NCBI GenBank assembly: GCA_022605405.1 | Contig: JABYQQ010000023.1 | Location: forward strand, 124,001-188,000 | Length of the DNA stretch: 64,000 nt | From: Earliella scabrosa | Lineage: Eukaryota > Basidiomycota > Agaricomycetes > Polyporales > Polyporaceae | Direction: 5' to 3' | Part shown: positions 1 to 11,435 of the stretch, piece after piece | Layout: every line of letters starts with the position of its first letter | Numbering within the stretch: the stretch's first letter is position 1 | The notes under the pieces: model-generated | Database searches by the model: none | What the model saw: only the letters and a program-made list of their open reading frames with translations | What the model was told of the DNA's origin: nothing | Position numbers and translations under genes: made by a program

Positions 1-165
1 GATACAATGGTATGACGACAATTGTGTCCGGAACAAAGGAAAAGAAACAAAAGGGGCTCTGGAATCTGGAAGTACAATGGTGATAGCGAACAATGGAAAC
101 AGTGAACGGCCGTGAACGGTGGTTAGTTGGGCGCTTCCCTAGGCGCTGAGGGACCGTTTGTGACA
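1..165 (-). repeat. Partial 3' LTR of gypsy-1
   Basis: This matches 5942-6106 at every base I compared except one (T here, C there, in ...gaccgttYgtgaca). It is the 5' part of the 3' LTR of a minus-strand Ty3 element; the rest lies outside the window. On the minus strand the repeat begins TGTCAC. The single difference falls in a CpG, which fits deamination after insertion. Confidence 0.9.
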
Positions 166-180
166 GTACCCCCCTCCTAA
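166..180 (-). other. Polypurine tract of gypsy-1
   Basis: Read on the minus strand this is a run of A/G with six consecutive Gs directly abutting the TGTCAC start of the 3' LTR. This is the expected place and composition of the plus-strand primer of an LTR retrotransposon. Confidence 0.8.
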
Positions 181-191
181 GGCTCATGTCC

Positions 192-3100
192 TCATGAGCG
201 ACGCTTCTTGGGCGTGTAGGGTTTGTGAGGTCCATCAGCGTCTGGATGTCTGTTATGGAATGCCTCTACTAGTTCGGCTGCATGTTCGACATCCGCCGCA
301 TCTTCCCAAGAGTCGTTCTCTGGACCCCATCCCTTCCATCGGACTAAGTACTGCAGCTTGTGCCACCTGCCCCATCGGCGCGAGTTACGAATTTCCTCCA
401 CTTCGTACTCTTCCTCGCCTTCGACTTCAATTGGGGCGGGTTCGGGAGGGACCCGTCCTGGCAGCGTACTCTGCTTGTGTGCGTGAAGGAGTGAGACATG
501 GAACACCGGATGGATCTTCATCGTGTGGGGCAACTTGAGTTCGTATGCTAGTTCACCGACACGTCGCACGACGGGGTACGGGCCTGCGAACTTGTCGGCG
601 AGCTTCTTAGGGATGTCTGAGAATCTCAAGTTGCGTGTGTCCAGCCACACTTTCTGTCCAGGTGTGAACATCGGGGTGTCCTGTGCGTGCCGGTCGAAGT
701 ACTCCTTCATACGCTCGGCTGTCAGTGTCAGTGCAGCTGTGGCATCCTCGCGCGCCTTGGCAAGCTCTGCAAGTCGCTCGTTGGCTGCAGGTACTTGTGT
801 GTCCGGGTTGGCAGGTACCAGGAATTGCGGTTCGTATCCGTACATCAGGAAGAAGGGGGAGTAACCCGTTGACGAGTGAACTCTGGCGTTGAGTGCATAC
901 TCTGCAATGGGGAGCCATTTGACCCAGTCATCTCGTCGCTGACTGCAGAACGCTCGCAGGTACGCCTCTACTTCCTGATTGAACCGCTCCGACTGTCCGT
1001 CGGTCTGGGGATGATACGCAGTGGACAGGGCGCTCTCAATGCGTAAGCCCTTCAGAATGGCACGGAATAGGTCTGCAGCGAATTGCGGTCCTCGGTCGGA
1101 GATGATCTTTCGGGGCAGTCCATGCAGGCGGAAGTACTCCCGAATGAAGACGTCTGCTGCCCCTCCGGCATCAATCTCGTCGCTGCAGGGTACCAAGTGC
1201 ACCAGCTTTCCGTGTCTGTCTGCCATGAGCTGGATCGCGTTGTGGCCGTCAATCTCGGGAAGGCCGACGATGTAGTCACAAGTGACAATCTGTCCAGGCC
1301 TTTCAGGGATTTCGTTGGGTTTGAGAAGACCTTGAGGTCGACTCCGTACGGGTTTCGTGCGCCGACAAGTGTCGCACGTCCCCACGTACTCCTTAACGAA
1401 TTTGCCCATCCCTGGCCACCAGTAATTGCGCGATACCAACTCAAGCGTCTTCCACTGCCCTGGGTGTCCCACAGGAGGTAGGTCGTGGTGAATTCGGACA
1501 ATCTCAGTGCGGAGTGCCTCGTCTTTTGGTACGTAGACCTTTCCTCGATAGAGGATGAGGCCTTGCTCGACATTCCAATCGACGAGGTCGCTCTGGAGCC
1601 GCGCTGGTCCTAGTTTCTCCACTTTCTGTAGAGCTTCTGCTACCTCCTGCTCCCGTTCGGAGCAAGTGCGAATACGCTTTAGCAGGGCTTTGTCTGCCAC
1701 TACCGCGTTGTGTCCTCTACGAGCTGCCAGTAGCCTGAACTGTTCCGGTCGTAGCACTATCTGGTCTAGGTTGTCATCGGCATCATCCTTCTGGTGATCA
1801 GGACGCCTGGAGAGTGCATCTGCACGTCCGTTGGACGTGCCTGGTTTGTGCGTGATCTCGAAGTCAAACCTTGACAGATAAAGTGCCCATCGCGCCTGTC
1901 TACGAGTGAGATGTTGTGCGGTGCGCCAATATTCGAGATTCTTGTGGTCTGACTGAATCTCGAAACACCTTGGTAACCCTTCCAGGTAGTGGCGCCAGGC
2001 CTCTAAGGCCCGTATTATCGCAAGCATCTCTTTATCGTAGATCTCGTAGTTGCGCTCTGCCTCACTCATCGACTCAGAGTGAAAGGCGACCGGGTGCCAT
2101 TTGCCATCGTCCTGTAACTGTGCAAGTACTCCTCCGGTTGCATATCCCGAGGCATCCACCTCGATGCGTGTGTCTTTGTTCGGATCGTACATGCACAGTA
2201 CCGGATTCTGAACAAAGCGGCGTTTCAGCTCGTTGAAAGCCTCCTGTTCGTCCTGTCCCCATTGCCAGGGCACTTTGCCGGTGAGACAATCCAAGGGTTT
2301 GCAAATGCGACTGAAGTCCTGGATGAATCTGCGGTAGAAATTCGCAAATCCTCGGAACTTCTGGACATCAGACGCATTGCGGGGAGTGGGCCACTCCTGA
2401 ATACCCTTCACTTTGACAGGATCCATCTCGACACGGTTGTGGGACACAAGGACACCGAGGTACTCGACCTTGGGGACTTCGAACTCGCATTTCTCAGGCT
2501 TGCAGAACAAGTCATGCTCTGCCAATCTTTTCAGGACTTCGCGGGTAACGGCGCGATGTGTCTCAAGGTCGTTGGAGAAGATCAGGATGTCGTCCAAGTA
2601 GATCGTGATCTTTCCTTCCACAATGAGGTCCTTAAAGATGTCGTTCATGAAAGCCGAGAAGGTGCTAGGCGAGTTGGTCAACCCAAAGAACATCACGTTT
2701 GGCTCGAAGAGCCCTCGGTTCGTGACGAACGCAGCTTTCCACTCATCTCCCGTCTTAATCCGGATGTTGTTGTACCCCCAACGAATGTCCAACTTAGTGA
2801 AGACCTTGGCTTGTTTGAGTCGATCCACCAGCTTTGAGACAAGAGGAATCGGATACCGATTCTTCACGGTGATCTCGTTGAGCCGACGGTAGTCCTGTAC
2901 GGGTCGCAGACTACCCTTCTTTTTGATGAAGAAGAAGGGCGACGAAATGGGTGACTTCGACTCGCTAATGTAGCCTTTAGCCAGGTTCTCCTGCAGGAAC
3001 TTATCTAGTTCTACCTGCTCGTTGGGGGAGAGGGGGTACACTCGTGAATGCAACATCTTGGCCTCTGGTACCAGTTCAATCGCGTGATTGTACGGTCAAT

Positions 3101-3980
3101 GCTCAGGGAGCCGTTCTGATGCGTCTTTGGAAAACACGCGTAGATACTGGTGATACCGTTCAGGCACAATCTGTTCCACCGGACGCACTTCCTTCTTCTG
3201 GTACTCCTGCTCTGCAAGCTGCTGCGAGTACGTGTAGCCAGCCATTGCAAACAGTTGTGGAGCATTGGACAAGGCATGTCCTTGCTCCCAGGAGTACAGA
3301 AGGGCATCCTCGGAGTTATCCCATTCAACCGGTATACTCGACGGGGTGGCTGGTTCGAGGTCCTCCTCGACCATCACTGTAGCCCGTATCTTCCCTACTT
3401 CTTTGACCTTCCGCACTCGCCGAGTACGTTGACGCGCCGTAGGCCTAACCCCCGTATCACGCGTGTCCGTCTGAGCAGGCAGTTGGCCTTCGAAGCAGGG
3501 TCGACACAATGCAGGACATCTGGACAGCTTCAACGTCTCTTGGTCCCAATCGACCTCAGGGTTGTGTTTGCGTAACCAATGCAGTCCGATAATGATGTCC
3601 TCCATGCCGATGTCCGTGACTGTGAACACCACCTTTTCTCGGTGTGCTCCTATCTCCAGTTCTAAGATGGCAACATCCGTGATCGTACCATCACGGTTCA
3701 GAGTTCCATCAATGTTATACAGCGGTATCGGCGTAGCCAACTTCCGCGTAACCACACGGTTCTCCTTGATGAACCGCCTACTTAGGAAGGTTGTAGTGGC
3801 ACCGCTGTCCACCATGGCCACGACCTCCTTCCGGTGCTGCTTGCCGATTAGCTGTACTGGGACGTGAAAGTGTTGGCCATCACGATCTAGTTCATAGATA
3901 ATCCCGGACCCGAGTACAGCAAACCGACTATTCGTACAAGGACCTACACCCGCAGCCGCTAGTGAGGTCCGGATCAAAAA
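192..3980 (-). pseudogene. pol: Gypsy-1 pol: protease, RT, RNase H, integrase, chromodomain (one premature stop)
   Basis: This is the Ty3/chromovirus Pol polyprotein that copies and integrates the element. The order is an aspartic protease (MVDSGATTTF near 3810), reverse transcriptase with active-site YLDD (about residue 155 of the 954-residue downstream part), RNase H (EVDASGYATG), an integrase HHCC finger and D,D,E core (CDYIVGLP ... SDRGPQF ... GQSERFNQEV), and a C-terminal chromodomain (LQYLVRWKGWGPENDSW) thought to steer integration to marked chromatin. Pol is read by -1 frameshift at the end of gag. A single in-frame TGA at 3096-3098 separates protease from RT. Family members usually have arginine there (LPEH-R-PY), so CGA to TGA is the simplest explanation. 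The reading frame is otherwise open throughout, so the lesion is recent. Confidence 0.93.
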
Positions 3981-3983
3981 TCC
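3971..3983 (-). promoter_or_regulatory. gag-pol -1 frameshift site, gypsy-1
   Basis: On the minus strand the gag frame ends GAT TTT TGA, while the pol frame one base back reads GGA TTT TTG ATC. The run of five T just before the gag stop would allow a -1 slip. The same core, GGATTTTTGATC, occurs at the same boundary in gypsy-2 (18563-18574). A nearby stimulatory RNA structure was not assessed. Confidence 0.7.
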
Positions 3984-5347
3984 TCCGTCTTCTCTGCCGC
4001 TTTCACAGAGGCCAGCTGTTCCTGCAGCTGCTTCATCTTGGCCTCCATCTGCTCAAACTGAGCGGCGGAGATTTTCTTGGCCTTGCAGTTGCGTGCAATG
4101 TGCCCCGGTTTCCCGCACTTGAAGCACGTGCGGGTCTCCGGTTGCTGGTCGGTGCTCGCACCAGCGACTTGTTCCTTGCCTTTCCCTTTGAAGGGACGGA
4201 ACTTGCTGGCCTCGATGGACGCGAGGCCCTGGCTGATCTCGAGGGCCTCCTTCTGCATCTTGGCAAAGGTCGAGACGTCACGCCCACTGGTGATGAGGGC
4301 GGTGCGCAACTGCTCGGGGAGGCCATCTCGATAGCGCATGCGCTTGTCCTCCTCTCCAAGGCCTGTCCGAGCGGCGATCGCGGTGAACTTGGCCGTCCAC
4401 TCCTTGACGGTGGCCATCTTGGGACGCTGGGCCCCTCGATTGAGCTGCCGGAGTTCTTCGTAGGCGGAGGCCTTGTCGTCGACCGCACAGAAGTGGGCTT
4501 TGAAGTCCGTCTCGAAAGCTGCGAAGTCGGCCCAGCAAGGCGAAGAGCCTCCCAGCTGTGCGTAGTAGGGCAAGGCCCAGACTGCCGCATCGTCTTTGAG
4601 GAAACACAGAATCATCTGGAATTTCAGGTCCCTTGTGACCGCGGTGGGGAGGTTGTCGAAGAACGCCTTTGCTCGCGAGAGGAAGGCGAGAGCGGCGACG
4701 GGATCCTTGCCATGGTATGGCTCAGGAGCGAGCAGCTTGACCAGCGAGTCCGGGATGGAGCCAGACATGGTGGAGGATTGGGAGGATTGGGCAGGTACGG
4801 CTACCTGTGCGACAGTTTGTACAGGTTGTGCGACCTGTGGCGTGGGTTGAGCAACCTGTGGCGGAGGCTGCGTTGTGGTGGGCGAGGGGAGACGTTCGGA
4901 TCGAACGGGTTTGGCAGGCGGGGAGTTAAGGATGACAGTGGTTGCGGGTTCTTCAGCGGTCCGACTTGGTCCTGCAACTGCTGTGGTTGGGGCCGGAGAG
5001 GATGCGCGCCGCTCTTGTAAGCATTGGGCAACAAGCGCAACTCCGGAAAGGACAGTGGTAGGGGTAGGAGGAGTGTTGGCACGACTGGGAACACGACTAG
5101 ATGGACGAGAGGTGGTACGGGTGACTGGTTGTGTTATCGGAAGGCCAAAGATCGCCCGGATAACGTTGGCGTTCTGCTCGGTGCACCTCTCGAGGTCGTG
5201 TTCTGCGAGGGTCTGTTGGGGTGCTGCCTTGCCGCGGTTCGGGCACGGTTGATTGCCACAGACTTTAAAGGTCTTTTCCGCACTGGACCAGTGAACGTCG
5301 CGCTGCTCCCCTGGGTGGTACGCGTGGAGGAGTCCCCGGCAAGCCAC
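3974..5347 (-). CDS. gag: Gypsy-1 Gag
   Basis: This is the capsid/nucleocapsid protein of the Ty3 element, about 457 residues. An N-terminal module (HAYH ... QRDVHW ... CGNQPCPNR) is followed by a long Pro/Ala/Thr-rich stretch. A capsid-like region starts near MSGSIPDSLVKLLAPEPYHG, and an intact CCHC zinc knuckle (CFKCGKPGHIARNC) lies near the C-terminus. The open frame begins with GTG and has no ATG between the upstream stop and the conserved N-terminal module. A good 3' splice acceptor (pyrimidine tract then ctttgctag) lies directly upstream, so the true start may be on a spliced leader exon. An internal ATG near 4768 (MSGSIP) would give a shorter Gag. The N-terminal module resembles those of the copia and gypsy-2 Gag proteins in this window. 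Confidence 0.85.
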   Translation of the reverse strand: MACRGLLHAYHPGEQRDVHWSSAEKTFKVCGNQPCPNRGKAAPQQTLAEHDLERCTEQNANVIRAIFGLPITQPVTRTTSRPSSRVPSRANTPPTPTTVLSGVALVAQCLQERRASSPAPTTAVAGPSRTAEEPATTVILNSPPAKPVRSERLPSPTTTQPPPQVAQPTPQVAQPVQTVAQVAVPAQSSQSSTMSGSIPDSLVKLLAPEPYHGKDPVAALAFLSRAKAFFDNLPTAVTRDLKFQMILCFLKDDAAVWALPYYAQLGGSSPCWADFAAFETDFKAHFCAVDDKASAYEELRQLNRGAQRPKMATVKEWTAKFTAIAARTGLGEEDKRMRYRDGLPEQLRTALITSGRDVSTFAKMQKEALEISQGLASIEASKFRPFKGKGKEQVAGASTDQQPETRTCFKCGKPGHIARNCKAKKISAAQFEQMEAKMKQLQEQLASVKAAEKTEDF

Positions 5348-5422
5348 GATGAAGTGAGGGAGGGGAAGAGAGGTGTGCGCGCCCGAGTATCGTACGAGAA
5401 ACTAGCAAAGTAAAAGAGGTAG

Positions 5423-5552
5423 GTAAGGAGGGTCCACACGGTTGTCCTCCGTTCCTAAGGTGTTAAGCACCCCGGATACAACAGCTGGCGGGCGCAAGTG
5501 CGTGGCCTGGCTGAGGGATACTTGAAAACCCGGGTGCCTCTCGAGCACAAAA
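5423..5552 (-). other. Gypsy-1 leader segment shared with the copia element
   Basis: About 130 nt of untranslated leader is closely similar to 53891-54021 in the copia leader (opposite strand in the window, same sense relative to each element). Within it 5468-5520 is a 53 nt block identical to 53924-53976. It lies between the primer binding site and gag in both elements. Confidence 0.85.
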
Positions 5553-5646
5553 GGTTCACAATGCTAGTTACTAGAGACCGTGTTATGTATCGTAGGGCGT
5601 GCATTACCTCAGAGGGAGTGTGAGTTACACGCCGGCGCTCGCAAGG

Positions 5647-5657
5647 AGTTTCGACCT
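5647..5657 (-). other. Self-priming primer binding site, gypsy-1
   Basis: On the minus strand AGGTCGAAACT begins two bases after the 5' LTR ends in GACA. It is exactly complementary to AGTTTCGACCT at 5834-5844, about 30 nt downstream of a TATA box and therefore close to the predicted RNA 5' end. This is the arrangement known from Tf1/sushi-type self-priming retrotransposons. No tRNA 3' end (TGG-type) match was seen here. Confidence 0.8.
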
Positions 5658-5659
5658 AA

Positions 5660-6106
5660 TGTCGCGACCTGGGGTCAAGCGAGACGAGGAGGGAACGACG
5701 AGGCGAGCGAGGGCGTCCGACGAGCACTTGTGCAGCGAGAGTGGAGCAAGGCTCGACACGCAGGGCTGGAGACAAGTTGTATTGAGCGAAGTATCTACAA
5801 GTGAAATACAAGTGAGGCTTACCTGGAGACAAGAGGTCGAAACTGAGGTCTCCAGGTAGCGAGTGCTAGGGTTTATATCTACGGTTAGAACAATAGCGCT
5901 TGGAGAACAATAGAACAATAGAGTGACGGAACAATGGAGGAGATACAATGGTATGACGACAATTGTGTCCGGAACAAAGGAAAAGAAACAAAAGGGGCTC
6001 TGGAATCTGGAAGTACAATGGTGATAGCGAACAATGGAAACAGTGAACGGCCGTGAACGGTGGTTAGTTGGGCGCTTCCCTAGGCGCTGAGGGACCGTTC
6101 GTGACA
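5660..6106 (-). repeat. 5' LTR of gypsy-1
   Basis: The 447 bp LTR runs TGTCAC ... GCGACA on the minus strand. The outer edge is set by the match to 1-165 and the inner edge by the TT plus primer-site arrangement that also follows the gypsy-2 LTR. A TATA box (minus-strand TATAAA, plus-strand tttata at 5872-5877) precedes the predicted start of transcription. Flanking bases after 6106 (atagt) would be one target-duplication copy; the other lies outside the window. Confidence 0.85.
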
Positions 6107-6828
6107 ATAGTGGGCAAATGCGCCCGCCTAGGACGTGCCAGAGCGCATGCGATGTGGTGCACTGATGTGGTGACTACGAGCAAAAATAGAGCGAGTAACA
6201 GCGAGGCACGATGCGTGAGCATCACACTATGAACTGCCGCGAACGATATGTCGATGAGACTCACCTGCCGGGGGCCGTCGGCGTAGTACGGTGTTTGCTA
6301 GCCATGAGTAGGTTAGTAATTGAAGTAGTAATGGCTTCAGGTTGACGTTCAACTTAAAGCTGTAGATACGAGGAAGGACGGTGAAGGCATGCGGGGACGA
6401 GGAACGACGGTGAAGGCATGCAGGGTAGATGCATCCTAAACGGGGGGTGCCGGAGAGCGATGAGTAGCCAGACGAACATCGGCCCAGGATGCCCAAACCT
6501 GACATGCGTGACCCGTCGGAATATGCACGTTGAGTGCGCGGAGAAAGGTGGTGGAACTTGAGCACGATGCCACCCACGAGAGCTACAAAACTAGCGACCG
6601 AGGATTGAGGAGTCGGAAGTCGCATGTGGGTACTTAGACTATGGGGGGAAGACGTGCAGCCCTGGTACGTCGAATAGCCGCCGAGGGCCGAGAGCAGATC
6701 GAGGTTGAGGAGAGGAGAGGAGCGAAGTTGTGGCGACGCAATCACACGGCAGCGTTGTGCAGATGTTCGCCTCGCGCGAAGCGGAAGAATGAGATTGGTA
6801 CACGGACGGAAATACATGACAGCAGATA
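6107..6828. other. Intergenic stretch
   Basis: About 720 bp between the gypsy-1 5' LTR and the integrase gene. Only short open frames occur, with no recognisable protein motif, long repeat or RNA gene. Confidence 0.5.
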
Positions 6829-8617
6829 CTAGAACAGGGGCGTACAGTACTGCAACGCCGTCACCCACAACTGGCGGCGCGCGAACATGTCGCGGTTGCC
6901 GATGTCATGATGGCGCGCAAGATGACGGTTGAGAGCCGAGACCTGAGCGACGGTGAAGGGGCAGCGCGGTGCATCGCAGGTGACGTTCGCAAGATGCTGA
7001 GGAACCGACGGGGATGTGGACGGGTGGGGGGTGAGCTCGATGTGTGGGTTGTTCGCGAGGTGGTGCCGCATGACGTTGGCGTCCTGCATAGAGGCCCAAT
7101 CAACGCCGTAGTTAGCCAGATCGTCAACCGGCTCATCGAGGACGTCTGCCAGCCCACGAGGCCCGTGCGTAACCATTCCGAACATGAACATTTCGCGGGG
7201 ACTAGCCGGACGCTCCCCGCGGATCTGAAGGCGATGAGCGTTCCACGTGGCGGCCCATTCTTGGGCGTCCTCGTTGATGCCGTCGAGAAGGAGGTGATGA
7301 AGAAGCCATATGTGGGAGGGGCAGTCGGCGTCCAGGCCGTAGCTGTGCTCGAGATCGAGGAAGAATACCTTCCACTTCCCTCCGAAGCCGCCCGTGACGT
7401 CCACCCACAACCACTCGATGCGCGTGTTGTGAACACTCCTGGTTTGGGCTCGCATGAGCGACCAAGGTCCGACGTTGTGACGATGCCGTGGGAGTGACTC
7501 ACCGGCCCCAGATGTACGATCCCCGACTGTCCCCACGCCTGAGCTCCATCCATTCCGCAACCTTGACGTTCTCGGTGCCATGGTCGCCACGCACGCGCAA
7601 AGGCACACCGTGTTGGCGGACAGCGTCGAGGAAGAGCTGAAGGACGGTGGCGGCCCGATTGTTTGTGTGAATGCGGATGCCGGTGACAAAGCGCGAGAAA
7701 CTGTCGATGAAGCAATGGATAACGAACTTCCATCGAATAAGACCTGTGGAGCGACGGCAAATGAGCACGAAGCACGCAAAACACATCAGCGGGAGCCGTA
7801 CCGTGCTGGCCGTCGTGGTGGACGAGAGAATTGGAGCCCGGGACTTGATACTTCTTCCGTACGATTCGACGATGGCCAAACGCTGTGGGGGCCCCACGCA
7901 CACGAACGTAGGAGAGGCGAATGCGCGAGTCCGGCACGCGGTGACCATGCGCGGCGAGGTGCCCGGCAATCATCGAGCGACCAAAGTCGGGGAAGACTGC
8001 GAGGATATCGGCGACCGCCTGGTCAAGCTCGACGTCGGAGAGAGAGGACACGGGTGGGGTAACGGTGGTGTGAACCTGGGTGACAGTGCCATCGGCGCGA
8101 GCAACGCGCGAAAAAACGGGTGGGCCGGGCTCTGCTAGGCCCAGCCGCAGGGCCTCACGACGAACGGTGTGGGGAGAGCATTGCAGCATGCGCGCGATAT
8201 GAGTTGGGCCGCGCATGGCGAGCGCGTACTGCAGAAACGTGGGGTCGATGATCTTCGGAGGCCGGCTGCGACGCCCAGTGGCGACAGTTTGGATGACGGG
8301 GAGGCGGGGGGCGTCGGCAGGGTCTGCGGATGCGTGACATGCGGCATCCAAGTTGGCGACCATACGCTCTAGGGAGGTCTGCAAAATGCGGAACTCGGAC
8401 GCGGGGATGGAGTGTTGATGCTGGGCAGGGATTGGTTTGGGCGAGGGAGAAGGAGGTGGTGGAAACTTACCTGAATAGCGGCGGCACGCAGAGAGAGGGC
8501 GTCGGACCGGACTTGGGCCAGTCGAATAGCATCGCCGACCTGAGTGCGAAGCGCGACTTGGACGCGCCGATCGAGTTCCGCATAAGCACGGCGTATGTTG
8601 TCCAGGTGGCTAGCCAT
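6829..8617 (-). CDS. Spliced rve-type integrase-core protein with C-terminal zinc finger
   Basis: A four-exon model is supported by reading frame: 8617-8471, 8420-7802, 7743-7503 and 7438-6829, with GT-AG introns of 50, 58 and 64 nt. The product has an N-terminal helical segment, a helix-turn-helix-like region (RGPTHIARMLQCSPHTVRRE) and an integrase core with candidate catalytic acidic residues in HHDGQH, VRGDHGTEN and NTRIEWLW. Near the end is a C2H2-like finger (CDAPRC ... HLARHH). This resembles the integrase-core proteins common in basidiomycete genomes, which are probably domesticated or transposon-derived. No RT is attached and no LTRs flank it. Joining the exons restores the core motifs, which are otherwise scattered over three frames. 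Confidence 0.75.
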
Positions 8618-8660
8618 GACGAGCGCTGCAGGGTGAGCGAGGAAGGATAATGCCTGAGGG

Positions 8661-8759
8661 GGAGGATAACGGGCGAGAGGGCGGCAGAGGGGAGGATAAC
8701 GGGCGAGAGGGCGGCAGAGGGGAGGATAACGGGCGAGAGGGCGGCAGAGGGGAGGATAC
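8661..8759. repeat. 30 bp tandem repeat, 3.3 copies
   Basis: The unit ggaggataacgggcgagagg plus ten more bases is repeated exactly three times (8661, 8691, 8721) with a partial fourth at 8751-8759. It lies just upstream of the integrase gene start. The copies look identical, so they are young. Confidence 0.95.
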
Positions 8760-9709
8760 GGAGGAGGGCCGAAGATTCAGAGGCACCAGGTACCACCAGG
8801 GACCAAGGCGCCTGTGTGGGAGCAACCCGAGATGGCCGTCGGACATGGGATGAAGCGAGAATGCAAGTCTTATCAAGCGACGTGGAAGAGCGAGCCAAGA
8901 GGTATAGAGGGAGGAGGCAAGTGTGGAAGATGTTGTCTAAGACTGTCAAGACTTATCAAGGAGGGACCGACAACGTAACTACTGGTGGAAGACTTTAGGC
9001 GGCTGGGGTGGTCGGATGCATGTAAGAGTTGTCAAGAGATGTCCAGGACGGTCACGGAGAGTAATGGCGGAATACATAGTCGGAGACCCTGGAAGTGGTT
9101 GGGGACACAAAAAGTGTCAAGCGAGGTCATGCGAGGTCAAGTGCATGCAAGGGTGATCAGAGATTGTCTGGATGAGTCATCTTGACACCGCGTGACTGTT
9201 GGTGATTCACGGACAGTCATAGAGTGAATGGGATGTTCAATGATTATAAATAAGAGGAATAAGTAATAGCCAAGTAGTAAAAAGTCCAAAAAACCGGTTC
9301 ATACGATACCTTTGCCTTTACGAGGAATGTGTTTCTGCGGCTGCCTACCTACGCCAATGTGCAGGTTTTGTGCTCTTCACAAGCGGCGTCGAACGCTATG
9401 TGAGTCTCCTCCATCGTCTGCCGTCCACCCCACTCATCGTACTCCCAAGACGCCCCTTAAACACTCCACCTTGTGCAGTGCCTGTGCTCATCCATGGCTG
9501 TGTCACACCCTCGATCCGTCCGACGCTCTGCGGCAAGCGAGTTTGCTCAAGCAAGGCGCCTGCGCCCCGAATCAGTGTGGAGGTTTCTTCTCGGTACGTG
9601 TCGCATCCACCTGAATCCCTACCGCGCGTCTCAACGCACCCTCCCAGCCCGAAGACCCAACTCTGTGGAAATTTACGACCAACTGTGCGTGCGGGGCGCC
9701 CCTTCTTGC
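8760..9709. other. Intergenic stretch between divergent genes
   Basis: About 950 bp with no recognised feature. Repeated motifs like gtcaagagatgtc and atgcgaggtcaag give it a loosely repetitive look. Open frames at 9312-9709 could include an upstream exon of the next gene, but no start is clear. Confidence 0.4.
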
Positions 9710-11435
9710 CCATGCGCCGCTCGGGCCGCCTGCTCCTCAGCCGTCCACCGCAGCCAGGTCGGTATGCGCGGTATGAATGCCGTTTTGTAATCTTACTCAT
9801 CTTCATCCATCATTCCAGTTCGTTCGCGCCCGCGCAGTTCACTGTCCCCAATCCCACCTCGGTCTTTGACCCGACGGGCCCGACGTCGTCGCTCCCAGGT
9901 CCTGGCGTGCACATCGCCGACCCGGTCACCGCGTACGCGGGTGTGCGCGAGGTCAAGGAAGGCAGCGCCAACGACCGACGCGTCGCAAGTGCTGAACGTG
10001 CGAGGGCGAAGGGCAAGGCCAAGGCGGGCGCCTTGTCCTCGAACACCACTAAGCTTCGTATCACCCCCTTGCCAGCCCCTCCCTCTGCACCCCCAGCCGC
10101 CTCTGCCGCAGTCCTCACCAACACCATCCCTGCTGTGCCATCCAGCAGCGCCTCCGACCCCGTGGCGACCTACACTAACGCTGACGGGGTCAGCTTTCAT
10201 CGCTTCGCGACGGTGCTCTGTCCTCATCGTGTATGTTGTTCAGCTCCACGCTTCTCTCCCCTCGCGCTGACTACTTCCCAATCTCAGTCTCGCGGTCTTC
10301 ACTCATCCGCCAGCCAGCCCGTCGGCTCCTACCCTCACCCTGACTTCCGTTGGTCCTCCGCACAGTTTGCGTTGCTGTGTGGCGCCTTCATCCGGTTCAA
10401 TCACGTCTTCATTGTCAACCTGCCATCCGTCGGCACCGTCTGGCGAGAGTTCAACCGCCAGGTCCTCGACCACTGCCGCAAACACCAAATCTTCTTCCAC
10501 GGGTACGACACTTCCAAAGAACCCACCAACCCCACCGAATTGCCTTTCGTTCTCCTCTCCGTCACCAATTCCCGCGATAAATCAGGCGTCAAGATCCACA
10601 CTCCCTACGACGACCTGGTCGCCTCGAAGTTCACCGCCGTCGCACTCCAGCATCCACGCTTCACCGGCATTGACTTTCCGATCGAGGGCGAGTTCTCGGG
10701 ACTGCCCACGCTGCGAATCAGTGAGTTTGGTCCCCGATCCCATGCATAGGTACCCCTACCTAATCCCCCCCCCCCTCCTCCGTAGGCCCTCGTGAGGACG
10801 ATCTCCGTGGCATGCTGTCGCGCATCGACCTGTACGACGAGGGCTTTCCTGGGCTACAGGATTACCTTACTATCCTCGCGTACTGGACTCCGCATCCTTG
10901 CTACGCCGACCGCATCTTCAGTGTTCTCTACCCAACTAAAAAGGTTGGTTGCCTACCCATCTGCCCCACCATCGACGAGCCGCAACCCGCCGCTCGGCAG
11001 CCCGCCGAACGCCCACACGCTGTTGTCCCCGCCCGGGACGGCCACTCGCTACCTGAGTACAACGTGCCGTCCCTCGCCGCCCCAACCTTTCCTGCACCTC
11101 CCCCGGCCGACTTCGGTGAGCCTTCGGACCAGTCGGAAGATCCCATTGTCCCGCTCTCTGTGATCGTCGAAGAGGACAGTGCCTCTGAATACCTGCCGTC
11201 GCCGGGCTCGAAGGCGGACAGTTCGTCGGGTGACGTTCCACCCCCCGTCACGCTTGGTCACCCTCCCGTCACGGCCGCACCTCCCATCCGAACCTACGCA
11301 TCACGCCCTCGTCGTTCGGGCACTGCACGAATGTCCACCGGGGGACAACCACCTGCCAGTAAGAAGGCACGCATGAAGGCCCAGGCAGCCTCTGCGCCCT
11401 CGCCTGCCTTGCGCTCTCAGAATCACTCCTCTTGA
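9710..11435 (+). CDS. Spliced protein of unknown function
   Basis: A probable four-exon gene: 9710-9770, 9819-10230, 10288-10720 and 10786-11435, with GT-AG introns of 48, 57 and 65 nt that keep frame. The first exon is the least certain. The middle of the protein looks globular (FRWSSAQFALLCGAFIRFNH, then EFSGLPTLRI and LRGMLSRIDLYDEGFPGLQD). The N- and C-terminal parts are rich in Pro, Ser and Ala. I do not recognise the family; it has the look of an Agaricomycete-specific protein. The frame stops at TGA (11433-11435) but continues open for 206 codons, so this stop may be a mutation. Confidence 0.55.

Noticed and set aside
2262..2837. Plus-strand 191-residue open frame
   Set aside because: It is the antisense shadow of gypsy-1 reverse transcriptase.
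5461..5580. Alternative inner ends of the gypsy-1 5' LTR at tgtta (5461 or 5580)
   Set aside because: The complementary primer site and the TT spacer place the end at 5660, matching the gypsy-2 arrangement; the shared leader would otherwise fall inside the LTR.
8661..8759. CRISPR-like array
   Set aside because: The 30 bp units are directly adjacent without spacers and the organism is a eukaryote.
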